From positions 1 to 32,605 of the forward strand of contig CANPWB010000020.1 in the NCBI GenBank assembly GCA_947581925.1: a stretch of 32,605 bases of DNA. Reading direction: 5' to 3'. Made by a program: the position numbers and the translations under genes. Of this stretch, positions 8,082 to 15,581 are shown piece by piece. This DNA is from an uncultured Clostridia bacterium (lineage in GTDB: Bacteria; Bacillota; Clostridia; Christensenellales; CAG-917). Position 1 is the stretch's first letter, and the number at the start of each line of letters is the position of its first letter. The notes beneath the pieces are model-generated. The model did not search any database. It was not told the origin of the DNA and saw only the letters and a list, made by a program, of their open reading frames with translations.

Positions 8082-10193
8082 ATGAGAAAATCCAAACAAG
8101 CCGCAGAGCCTATTCTTGACGAGAAGGGAAGAAAGCCGTTGAAGCTGGACTATCCCCAGACCTTCAAGGTAGGCTTTGCTTTTGCGATCATCATGCTGTT
8201 TTGGACGGCATACGACTTTGTCGTGCCCCTTCTTTTGGAGCACGCCTACGGTCTGCCAAACTCGTTGCGCGGACTGATCATGGGACTTGACAACTTGCTG
8301 TCTCTGTTTATGCTTCCTCTTTTCGGCAAGCTGAGCGACAACGCGCACGGCAAGCTGACAAAGAAATTCGGACGCCGTACGCCGTTCATCGTGCTCGGCA
8401 CGCTCGCGTCCGTCGTACTTATGGTGTTTGTGCCCGTCGCTACGCTCAATCAGCAGAAGAAGGCGGACGATCTCTCGGCATCTATCACAGCGCGTCTCAA
8501 TGAAGATGATTTTATGACGGACACGCTCACCGGCTTTTGGGAGAGCGGAGACAAGAACCTTTGCGACAAGACCTATTTAAGGAACAATATTAAGGATGAA
8601 AACGGAAAAGATCTTGGAGATGAAGAGTTGAAACAAGCATTCATTTCCATCCGTTATGACGCAAACTTCACATCTAAAAAAGCAATACTCAATATGATAG
8701 GAGCCCCAACCTATTATTATACTTACGACTGGAACGGCGACGGCAAAATAGATGATGATGAAACGCACAAGGTCGAGCTTACGGACAAGGCGCCAAACGG
8801 CAAGACCTATGAGGAGATCAAAAACACCAACGAAGATTACAACAAATTTGTCGCTTCGGGCATAAACAACTACACTTCCAACGAAATTTATAACAAAGTG
8901 ACCAAGGTGAGCGGCATGGGGAGCCTCGCGGTATACATGGTGATATTGCTTCTCGTCCTGGTCGCGATGGGCACGTTCAGAAGCCCCGCGGTCGCGCTCA
9001 TGCCCGACGTCACGCCAAAGCCATTGCGCTCGCAGGGCAACGCAATTATCAACCTGTGCGGCGGTATAGGCGGCGCGATAGCTTTCCTCATCTACACGAT
9101 AGTCCTCTTTGATCCGACAAGGTTCCATAATTATGTCATAATCTTTGCAAGTGTTGCGGCGGGCATGTTACTGCTGCTCGCGGGCTTTATCGCCCTTGTC
9201 AACGAGCGCAAGATGGTCAAGAAGTGCGAGGAGATTTGCAAGGAGTATGAGATAGACGACTTCGCTGAGGGCGAAGATCCCGACGCGCAAAAGTTTGCGG
9301 AAGGCCTCATCGAGGACGGCGAAAGCGCGGAACTCATGAGAGAGGGCAAAGAAGGAGTCGTCGGCAACGTATCTATGGACGCGGAGGCAACAATAGGCGG
9401 CACCGCGGCAATATCTCCCGAGGCTTACGAATACGCAAAACAGGTCGTGGACAACGACAAGAAAAAATTCGATCTCAAAGAGTGGTTCGCATCCAAGAAC
9501 CCCAAAAAGTGGTGGGGAGCAAAGACGCAGGAAGAGAAGTCCAAAATGGTCTCCTTCTGGCTCATACTCGCGTCCATATTCATGTGGTTCATGGGCTATA
9601 ACGCCATCTCGTCCAACCTGTCCATTTACACCACCAAGGAGCTCAACCTCTCCGCGGGCGTCGCGTCCATCATCTCGGGCGTCAGCATGGGCATAAGCGC
9701 CATCGCGTTTATCCCCGTCGGCTATATGGCGGCAAAGATAGGACGCCGCAAATCCATCATCATAGGTTTCGGGCTTGCGGTCATATCCTTCGTGCTCATC
9801 TTTGCATTCGTGCGCACAAATTCCAACGCGATGATCCCCGCCGTGCTCTTCTCGCTGTTCTATCTCATCTCCGGTTTCGGGCTCATCATCGCCAACGTCA
9901 ACACCTTCCCCATGGTCACCGAGCTCTCCACGGCGCAGACCGTAGGGCAGTACACCGGCTACTACTATATGGCGACAATGTCCGCGCAGGCGATCACGCC
10001 TTTCCTCGGCGGCCTCGTCATGGACTATATCTCCAACCGCGGCCTGTTTGTCTACAGCGCCATCTGCATAGCCGTTGCAATCGTTTTGATGATATTCGTC
10101 AAGCACGGCGACAGCATCATCATAGGCAAGGGCAGAAAGCTCACCAAGGAAGAGAAAAAACAGATTCGCCTCGACGCCCTCGACGCGGATTGA
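8082..10193 (+). CDS. MFS sugar transporter (GPH/SLC45-like) with large extracellular insert
   Basis: 703 residues, longer than the usual 450-500 of this family. About twelve hydrophobic segments can be seen. The cytoplasmic loop between helices 2 and 3 carries KLSDNAHGKLTKKFGRRTPF, the MFS motif in the form seen in GPH/SLC45 sugar carriers. Two insertions explain the length. One of about 145 residues (about 125-275) lies in the loop after helix 3, which should face outside, and contains an EF-hand-like loop DWNGDGKIDDDE (216-227). The other is a charged cytoplasmic central loop (about 370-490). Likely role: proton- or cation-coupled uptake of a glucoside or oligosaccharide. Start: ATG 8082 with AGGAG at 8071. 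It is transcribed alone. Substrate unknown; glgP and a GH13 enzyme nearby suggest maltodextrin only by association. Confidence 0.82.
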   Translation: MRKSKQAAEPILDEKGRKPLKLDYPQTFKVGFAFAIIMLFWTAYDFVVPLLLEHAYGLPNSLRGLIMGLDNLLSLFMLPLFGKLSDNAHGKLTKKFGRRTPFIVLGTLASVVLMVFVPVATLNQQKKADDLSASITARLNEDDFMTDTLTGFWESGDKNLCDKTYLRNNIKDENGKDLGDEELKQAFISIRYDANFTSKKAILNMIGAPTYYYTYDWNGDGKIDDDETHKVELTDKAPNGKTYEEIKNTNEDYNKFVASGINNYTSNEIYNKVTKVSGMGSLAVYMVILLLVLVAMGTFRSPAVALMPDVTPKPLRSQGNAIINLCGGIGGAIAFLIYTIVLFDPTRFHNYVIIFASVAAGMLLLLAGFIALVNERKMVKKCEEICKEYEIDDFAEGEDPDAQKFAEGLIEDGESAELMREGKEGVVGNVSMDAEATIGGTAAISPEAYEYAKQVVDNDKKKFDLKEWFASKNPKKWWGAKTQEEKSKMVSFWLILASIFMWFMGYNAISSNLSIYTTKELNLSAGVASIISGVSMGISAIAFIPVGYMAAKIGRRKSIIIGFGLAVISFVLIFAFVRTNSNAMIPAVLFSLFYLISGFGLIIANVNTFPMVTELSTAQTVGQYTGYYYMATMSAQAITPFLGGLVMDYISNRGLFVYSAICIAVAIVLMIFVKHGDSIIIGKGRKLTKEEKKQIRLDALDAD

Positions 10194-10311
10194 TAGATGA
10201 CATGAATGTGGGCTGCTTGCCCACGCCTCGGCAAGGGACTTCGTCGCCCCACGCAGGGCTGCGAGCCCTGCACCTCGGCAAAGGGCGCTTTGCCCTTTGC
10301 AATCCCAAGCT

Positions 10312-10355
10312 AAAAACGCGAGCTAGGCAATTCCTTGCCGTCGCTCGCGTTTTTT
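10312..10355. terminator. Bidirectional terminator after the transporter gene
   Basis: The outer stem ACGCGAGC/GCTCGCGT (10316-10323/10343-10350) has internal loop TA opposite GTC. An inner stem GGCAA/TTGCC carries a TTCC loop. An A5 run precedes and a T5 run follows. Confidence 0.85.
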
Positions 10356-10780
10356 GATTGTTATGCACGTGTCAAAACTCCTGCGCGAGAGCTTGATATT
10401 TACGGACGCTTTGTCCGAGTGATTAACGTTAACTTTGTCTGAGCGACATCGGGGTCCCCATAATAATGAGTGACAATGAGTCGCAGTGGAGAAATGTGAC
10501 GTGAGTGGAACGAATTATATGGGGTTTTAGATCGGGGTCCCCACAAAATTACGCAGTGATTTTGTGGGGTATAACAGGGGGATGTTTCGACTACGCTCAA
10601 CATGACAGGTAAAACAACATGTCATTCCGAGCGATATGGGGTTCCTCGCAAAATTACGAAGAGATTTTGAGGGGGTAAAGAGTCGAGGAATCCCCTAGTG
10701 CGAAGCAGAATATAACCACTTGGACAATGCTTCCGTCAACATCAAGCTCTCACGCAGGAGTTCATATCATACACACAATC

Positions 10781-10823
10781 AAAAACGCGAGCGACGGCAA
10801 GTATTTGTCTAGCTCGCGTTTTT
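10781..10823. terminator. Bidirectional terminator, reverse copy
   Basis: This is the same scaffold as 10312-10355 read on the other strand: GCGAGC/GCTCGC outer stem, GAC opposite TA, inner GGCAA/TTGTC with one G-T pair, and GTAT loop. It is flanked by A5 and T5 runs. Confidence 0.8.
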
Positions 10824-10895
10824 AGCTTGGGGTGCAGGGGGGGTGGCCGAGGTTCAGGGCGAGCAGCCCTGCGTAGGGAGACGAAGTCCCTTTGC

Positions 10896-10951
10896 AAAAA
10901 AATAATCACCAAACATAAAACGGAACGCCTCGCGCTCCGTTTTATGTTTGG
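10896..10951 (-). terminator. Terminator of the nrdD-trxB transcript
   Basis: A perfect 16-bp stem pairs 10909-10924 with 10936-10951 around an 11-nt loop. On the minus strand it is followed, five bases later, by a run of seven Ts (10896-10902). It lies about 115 bp past the trxB stop codon. Confidence 0.75.
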
Positions 10952-11064
10952 GTATAAAAGGGGGATAAAATAGATATTCAAGTTTGTCCGAGCGACATGG
11001 GGTCCCCATAGAAATGAGTGACGATGTGAAACAGTGTAGAAATACACAGTGAGTGGAACGAATT

Positions 11065-11985
11065 TTATGGGGTAGAGTCGACATAGGCGCAGGCGGCGTA
11101 GGCGGCGACGGTACCGTCGGAGGCGGCAGTCACGAGTTGGCGTATCTTTTTGGCGCGGCAATCGCCCGCGGCGAACACACCCTCGCAAGAGGTAGTGCAG
11201 CTCTCGTCCGCGATTATATATCCTTTCGGGTCGAGGGCAACGAGGTCTTTGAAAGGCTCGTTTTGGGGTATTTGTCCCACGCATATGAACGCGCATTTGC
11301 AGTCCACGGTGTATGGCGCGCCCGTGAGAGTATTCTCGAAACGGAGAGAGGAGAGTTCGTCCTCGCCGACAAACTCCTTGAGGGAGATGTTGTAGGTGAC
11401 GTCAACGTTGGGCTTTGACAGCACGAGGTCGATAAGCGCCTTATCTGCGAAGAGGCGGTCGAAGAGGGCACAAATGTGCACCTGTCTGCAATATCCCGCA
11501 AGCAGCAGTGCGTATTGCAGGGCGGTATTGGCGTCGCCTATGACCGCAACGTCCTCACCCTTGTAGAACGCGCCGTCGCAAAGCGCGCAGTAGCTTACGC
11601 CGCTGCCGACGAGCTCTTCCTCGCGCTCCACTCCTATTTCGCGGTGCTTACAGCCCGTTGCGAGAATGACGGAACAGCAGGTGTATGTCGCATAATCCGT
11701 AGTTACAGTGAACGTTTTGTCACCTTTAACCACCGATTTTGCATTTTCAAGCTCTATCTGCGCGCCCCATTGCTCTATCTGCGAGTACAGTTTGTCCATG
11801 AGCTCCGCGCCCGATGCGACGGGGTAGGATGGAAAATTTTCCACGCGCGGCGAGAGGGCTATCTGCCCTCCAAAACTCTCTCCCTCGAGCACGAGTACGG
11901 TCTTGCCCGCGCGGAGGCAGTTGAGCGCCGCGGTCATCCCCGCGGGTCCCGCGCCTATAATGATGATGTCGAAATACTTTGACAT
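11065..11985 (-). CDS. trxB: Thioredoxin reductase-like FAD/NAD(P) oxidoreductase
   Basis: 306 residues when started at ATG 11985, which has AGGA 7 nt upstream and gives the expected N-terminus MSKYFDIIIIGAGPAG. An upstream in-frame ATG would add 14 unconserved residues. The FAD-binding GAGPAG is at 11-16. The redox pair is C133-A-L-C136 (CALCDG instead of the usual CATCDG), and there is a C-terminal GVFAAGDC FAD motif. The NADPH-binding segment reads VIGDANTALQ, without the usual GGGxxA, so cofactor preference may differ. It lies 57 bp downstream of nrdD, so it probably reduces the redoxin domain fused to NrdD. The last codons and stop lie inside a repeat hairpin. Confidence 0.88.
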   Translation of the reverse strand: MSKYFDIIIIGAGPAGMTAALNCLRAGKTVLVLEGESFGGQIALSPRVENFPSYPVASGAELMDKLYSQIEQWGAQIELENAKSVVKGDKTFTVTTDYATYTCCSVILATGCKHREIGVEREEELVGSGVSYCALCDGAFYKGEDVAVIGDANTALQYALLLAGYCRQVHICALFDRLFADKALIDLVLSKPNVDVTYNISLKEFVGEDELSSLRFENTLTGAPYTVDCKCAFICVGQIPQNEPFKDLVALDPKGYIIADESCTTSCEGVFAAGDCRAKKIRQLVTAASDGTVAAYAACAYVDSTP

Positions 11986-12007
11986 AATGATCCTTTTTAT
12001 GAAATGA

Positions 12008-12023
12008 GCGGGCATTTGCCCGC
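12008..12023 (-). other. Intercistronic hairpin between nrdD and trxB
   Basis: GCGGGCA pairs with TGCCCGC around a 2-nt gap in the 57-bp spacer. There is no T-run, so it is more likely a processing or stabilising hairpin than a terminator. Confidence 0.45.
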
Positions 12024-12042
12024 CCATGCGAATTTGTCTATT

Positions 12043-14481
12043 TTACTTTGCGCTCTCGATGTAGCCTTTGATCTTGCTCGCGTTGTCGTAGGCTGTATAT
12101 CCGCCTTTGCCGTCGGGGACGAGCAGGGTAGGAGCCTTCTTAACGCCGTAGGACTTTGTGACGTCCGCATTGTCCTCTGCGTCGATGACGGTGTAGCCTA
12201 TGCCCGCCTTGTCAAGCATAGCCTTTGCCATCTTGCAGTTGGGGCAGGTCTTTGTTGTGAAGATGAGCAGCCCGTTGTCGTTCTTGGCGGGAGCGGCGGG
12301 AGTTTGCTTTTTCTCGGCGTTCTTTTCCGCCTCTATTTCGAGGCGCCCTTTGAGCATGGGAGCCTCCTCGCAACAGACGTGCTCGTTTATGGGCTTGCCG
12401 TGGTATTGCGACGTGGCGATGTCGTACACTTTGCGCTCCTTGAACTCGGCGACTTTGCCGTCGTTCCAGTTTTGGACGGGGCGATAGTAGCCCGTTATGC
12501 GGCTGTACACTTCCGTCTTTTTGCCGCAGATGGGGCAGGTGTATTGCTCACCCACGAGATAGCCGTGATCCGCGCAGATGGAGTAGGTCGGCGAGAGGGT
12601 GTAGTAGGGCAGTTTGTAATTCTCGGCGATTTTGCGCACGAGGTTTGCCGCCGCCTGCCAGCTGTCCATTCTCTGGCCGAGGAAGGCGTGGAAAACGGTG
12701 CCCGACGTGTACAGCGTTTGCAGATCGTCCTGAATGTCCAGCGCCTCGAATATATCCGCGGTGTAGCCGACGGGCAGGTGCGAGCTGTTGGTGTAGTAGG
12801 GAGTGTTGTCCGCGGACTTCGCGCAGATGATGTTGGGATATTTCTCGCGATCGTGCTTCGCAAGACGGTAGGATGTGGACTCCGCGGGGGTAGCCTCGAG
12901 GTTGTACAGGTCGCCGTATTGCTCCTGATAATCGCTCAGCTTATTGCGCATGAAGTTGAGCGTCTTTTTGGTGAACTCCTGCGCCTCTTTGTGCGTGAGG
13001 TCGCAACCTATCCAGCGCGCGTTGAGGCAGGCTTCGTTCATGCCGACGAGACCGATGGTCGAGAAGTGATTTGCAAACGTGCCGAGATAGCGCTTCGTAT
13101 AGGGATAAAGCCCTTCCTCAAGCAATTTTGTGATGACGTTGCGCTTGATCTTGAGCGAGCGCGCCGCGATGTTCATGAGGTGCTCCAGCTCCTTGAAATA
13201 CTCCTCTTCCGTCGTCGCGACGTATGCGATACGCGGCATATTTATCGTGACGACGCCGACTGAACCCGTTGACTCGCCGCTTCCGAAGAAGCCGCCCGAT
13301 TTCTTGCGCAGTTCGCGCAGGTCGAGGCGCAGACGACAGCACATACTGCGCACGTCGCTCGGCTCCATATCGCTGTTGATGTAGTTGGAGAAGTAGGGAG
13401 TGCCGTACTTTGCCGTCATCGTGAACAGCAAGCGGTTGTTTTCCGTGTCCGACCAATCGAAGTCGCGCGTGATGGAGTATGTCGGGATGGGGTATTGAAA
13501 GCCGCGTCCGTTGGCGTCGCCCTCGATCATGATCTCGATGAAAGCCTTGTTGATCATGCGCATCTCGTCCACGCAGTCCTTATACTTGAAGTCCATCTCC
13601 TTGCCGCCGACGATAGCGGGAAGCTCGGCGAGGTCGTTTGGCACCACCCAGTCCAGCGTAACGTTGGTGAAAGGCGCTTGCGTGCCCCAGCGCGACGGAG
13701 TGTTGACGCCGTAGATGAAGGACTGTATGCACTGCTTGACTTCCTTATAGGTGAGGTGATCCACCTTGACGAAAGGCGCGAGGTAGGTGTCGAAACTGCT
13801 GAAAGCTTGCGCGCCCGCCCACTCGTTTTGCATGATGCCGAGGAAGTTGACCATCTGGTTGCACAGCGTGGAGAGGTGGCTTGCGGGAGCGGACGTGATC
13901 TTGCCTGGAATGCCGCCGAGACCCTCCTTGATGAGCTGTTTGAGCGACCAGCCCGCGCAGTAGCCCGTCAGCATGCTGAGGTCGTGCAGGTGTATCTTCG
14001 CTTCGCGGTGCGCGTTTGCAATTTCGTCGTCATAGATCTCGCTCAGCCAATAGTTTGCCGTGACAGCGCCGCTGTTGGAGAGGATAAGTCCGCCGACGGA
14101 GTAGGACACCGTGGAGTTTTCCTTGACGCGCCAATCGTTGATCTTCAGATAGTTGTCGACGGTGTTTTTGTAGTCGAGGAGCGTGGAATGCACGTCGCGC
14201 AATTTCTGATGTTGTTTTCTATATAGAATATATGCTTTTGCAACTTCTACATAGCTGGATTGAATGAGGACGACTTCCACCGCGTCCTGCACGTCCTCGA
14301 CCGTGACGACGTCGTCGACGATCTTGCTGTTGAAGGTCGCTGTCACGCGAAGCGCCAACAGATCGAGAATGTCGTCGTTGTAGTTTTTGCCTACCGCGGC
14401 GAAAGCTTTCTCAATTGCGACCTTGATTTTGTTGAGGTTGAACGGGACTATGCTCCCATCTCTTTTTTTGACGTTTAACAT
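12043..14481 (-). CDS. nrdD: Anaerobic (class III) ribonucleoside-triphosphate reductase with C-terminal redoxin domain
   Basis: 812 residues. An N-terminal ATP-cone (about 1-95, starting NVKKRDGSIVPFN) is followed by the glycyl-radical reductase domain. Near the C-terminal end of that domain are zinc-site cysteines (CADHGYL and CPICGK) and the radical loop RITGYYRPVQNWN with the predicted glycyl radical at G664. A glutaredoxin/thioredoxin-like domain is fused at about 736-812 with active site C746-P-N-C749. The RITGYY loop and fused redoxin point to the thiol-dependent NrdD subgroup rather than the formate-dependent one; this is an inference from family knowledge. Start: ATG 14481 with AAAAGGGG 6-7 nt upstream. 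The activating radical-SAM enzyme NrdG is not adjacent and must be elsewhere. Confidence 0.95.
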   Translation of the reverse strand: MLNVKKRDGSIVPFNLNKIKVAIEKAFAAVGKNYNDDILDLLALRVTATFNSKIVDDVVTVEDVQDAVEVVLIQSSYVEVAKAYILYRKQHQKLRDVHSTLLDYKNTVDNYLKINDWRVKENSTVSYSVGGLILSNSGAVTANYWLSEIYDDEIANAHREAKIHLHDLSMLTGYCAGWSLKQLIKEGLGGIPGKITSAPASHLSTLCNQMVNFLGIMQNEWAGAQAFSSFDTYLAPFVKVDHLTYKEVKQCIQSFIYGVNTPSRWGTQAPFTNVTLDWVVPNDLAELPAIVGGKEMDFKYKDCVDEMRMINKAFIEIMIEGDANGRGFQYPIPTYSITRDFDWSDTENNRLLFTMTAKYGTPYFSNYINSDMEPSDVRSMCCRLRLDLRELRKKSGGFFGSGESTGSVGVVTINMPRIAYVATTEEEYFKELEHLMNIAARSLKIKRNVITKLLEEGLYPYTKRYLGTFANHFSTIGLVGMNEACLNARWIGCDLTHKEAQEFTKKTLNFMRNKLSDYQEQYGDLYNLEATPAESTSYRLAKHDREKYPNIICAKSADNTPYYTNSSHLPVGYTADIFEALDIQDDLQTLYTSGTVFHAFLGQRMDSWQAAANLVRKIAENYKLPYYTLSPTYSICADHGYLVGEQYTCPICGKKTEVYSRITGYYRPVQNWNDGKVAEFKERKVYDIATSQYHGKPINEHVCCEEAPMLKGRLEIEAEKNAEKKQTPAAPAKNDNGLLIFTTKTCPNCKMAKAMLDKAGIGYTVIDAEDNADVTKSYGVKKAPTLLVPDGKGGYTAYDNASKIKGYIESAK

Positions 14482-14513
14482 CTTTGACCCCTTTTAGGAA
14501 AATTTGCTTTTTC

Positions 14514-14541
14514 ATTGTAGCACCCTCGCCGCAGATGTCAA
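14514..14541 (-). promoter_or_regulatory. Promoter of nrdD-trxB
   Basis: TTGACA (14536-14541) and TACAAT (14514-14519) on the minus strand are separated by 16 bp. A TGC extended -10 compensates for the short spacer. Confidence 0.7.
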
Positions 14542-14548
14542 GGGAAAA

Positions 14549-14596
14549 ACGCAAAATAGTGTGTGAAACATTTTTGCGAAACACAACATATTGTAG
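14549..14596. promoter_or_regulatory. Candidate pair of NrdR boxes
   Basis: ACGCAAAATAGTGTGT (14549-14564) and ACACAACATATTGTAG (14581-14596) both resemble the palindromic NrdR box (ACACTATATATAGTGT type), with about 11 of 16 positions matching. Their starts are 32 bp apart, three helical turns, the usual spacing for NrdR sites. They lie directly upstream of the nrdD -35 box. Confidence 0.55.
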
Positions 14597-14757
14597 TTTT
14601 GTTGATTTTTGGCATTTTTGGTCATTTCCAAAAAAAGCCATATTTCGGCAATGTATCAAACTCGATTTTGAGTTTTTGACATTCTAATTGCATATGCAAA
14701 ACTTCCTTGCATAACGTAAAAAAATTTTATTCTCTTGTCCGCGGGAAAATTTTCCGT

Positions 14758-14786
14758 TTGAAAACCAATTTTCCTCGCAATAAAAT
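14758..14786 (+). promoter_or_regulatory. Candidate promoter reading into the left 235-bp repeat
   Basis: TTGAAA (14758-14763) and TAAAAT (14781-14786) are 17 bp apart. There is no gene before the terminator at 15114-15154, so any transcript would be a non-coding RNA of about 360 nt. Confidence 0.4.
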
Positions 14787-14875
14787 ATATGCGTCGCCAC
14801 CCTCGGCAAGGGACTCCACCGCCTCCAGGCGGGGCTGCTCGCCCCACACGCCCCACGCAGGGCTCCTCGCCCACA

Positions 14876-15110
14876 CCTCGGCTGCTTGCATTTGCTCAAG
14901 GCTTGGCACCATTACGAAGTAAGGTGCCTAAAAGCCCACCGCAAAATGCTACGCCACTCCGCACGTGAAAATCGCTTGTCACAAATTCCTCGCGTGACAA
15001 AAAATCAAGAAGTTGTTCTAAGACGCTCGTCATGGTTTGGCGATTTTCACGTTTGGGGGACGCGGGCTACGCCCGCTGTTTTTGACTTCGTCCCCTGCAC
15101 CCCAAGCTAA
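14876..15110 (+). repeat. Left arm of perfect 235-bp inverted repeat; candidate structured RNA
   Basis: By eye this is identical to the reverse complement of 16994-17228. It contains nested helices: a hairpin GGCACC/GGTGCC with inner TTAC/GTAA (14905-14928), a 13-bp long-range stem (14963-14975 with 15040-15052), inside which TTGTCAC/GTGACAA (14976-14982/14994-15000) stacks directly, and a GCGGGC/GCCCGC hairpin (15062-15076 region). A terminator follows at once. The open reading frame through it has no ribosome binding site and no recognisable product. Confidence 0.75.
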
Positions 15111-15113
15111 TAA

Positions 15114-15154
15114 CGCGCGAACGTCGTGACTTTCGTCACTAGTTCGCGCGTTTT
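15114..15154. terminator. Terminator after left repeat arm (hairpin inverted relative to other copies)
   Basis: The outer stem CGCGCGAAC/GTTCGCGCG (15114-15122/15142-15150) encloses an inner GTGAC/GTCAC and TTTC loop, with T4 after it. Compared with the flanking module, the hairpin is flipped: GTC comes first and TA second, while the other copies have TA first. Confidence 0.75.
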
Positions 15155-15159
15155 GGTTT

Positions 15160-15490
15160 GGGTGTATGGTACAAACTCCTGCGTGAGAGCTTGATATTTA
15201 CGGACGTTTTGTGTGAGTGGTTAACGTTACCTTTGTCTGAGCATCATCGGGGTCCCCATAAAATTGCGTAGCGATTATATGGGGCTTTAGATCGGGGTCC
15301 CCGCAAAATTACACAGTGATTTTGTGGGGTATAACAGGGGGATTTCTCGACTACGCTCGAAATGACAGGTTATATAAATTGTCATTCCGAGCAATAAGGG
15401 GCCCCCAAAATAATTACGCAGTGATTTTTTGGGGTAAAATTGGGGCCCCCAAAATAATTACGCAGTGATTTTTTGGGATAATTAAGTCCT
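15160..15490 (+). repeat. Mosaic repeat upstream of gtrA
   Basis: The order is flank module, a TTAACGTTACCTTTGTCTGAGC unit, GGGGTCCCC-type hairpins at 15254-15284, 15299-15329, about 15403-15434 and about 15449-15477, and half of a core repeat with ATGACA/TGTCAT arms (15360-15385). It is collinear with the reverse complement of about 16660-16950 and broadly similar to it, though less identical than the 235-bp arms. Confidence 0.75.
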
Positions 15491-15514
15491 GAGCAAATGC
15501 CAGCGTGGGCGCTA

Positions 15515-15543
15515 TTGACAAAAAACCGAGCCGTATTTATAAT
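15515..15543 (+). promoter_or_regulatory. Consensus promoter of the gtrA-like gene
   Basis: TTGACA (15515-15520), a 17-bp spacer and TATAAT (15538-15543) form a perfect consensus sigma-70/SigA promoter. Confidence 0.85.
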
Positions 15544-15581
15544 ATAAATGCCGATTTTAACAAGTTTAGGGGAGAATTGTT

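Larger units (their letters stand above)
10194..11064. repeat. Mosaic repeat region between convergent transporter and trxB genes
   Basis: 871 bases without a gene. The left half is a forward module (short palindromes, terminator 10312-10355, AAACTCCTGCGCGAGAGCTT flank, TTGTCCGAGTGATTAACG unit, GGGGTCCCC hairpins including 10539-10569). The core repeat at 10621-10695 is split by another hairpin at about 10634-10679. From about 10720 the flank and terminator reappear in reverse orientation (10781-10823), so the block 10312-10823 has terminator modules as terminal inverted repeats. Further hairpins continue to 11064 and run into the trxB stop codon. Confidence 0.8.

Noticed and set aside
10420-10700. 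CRISPR-like array from the repeated GGGGTCCCC units
   Set aside because: Spacing is irregular, units are palindromic and in both orientations with no unique spacers of constant length, and no cas genes are present.
12004-13263. 419-codon plus-strand frame opposite nrdD
   Set aside because: Shadow of nrdD; no start signal and no protein-like composition.
14886-15110. 74-residue frame in the 235-bp repeat, present again at 16994-17239
   Set aside because: Being identical in two places only reflects the DNA repeat. It has no ribosome site, and the pairing pattern suggests RNA structure instead of coding.
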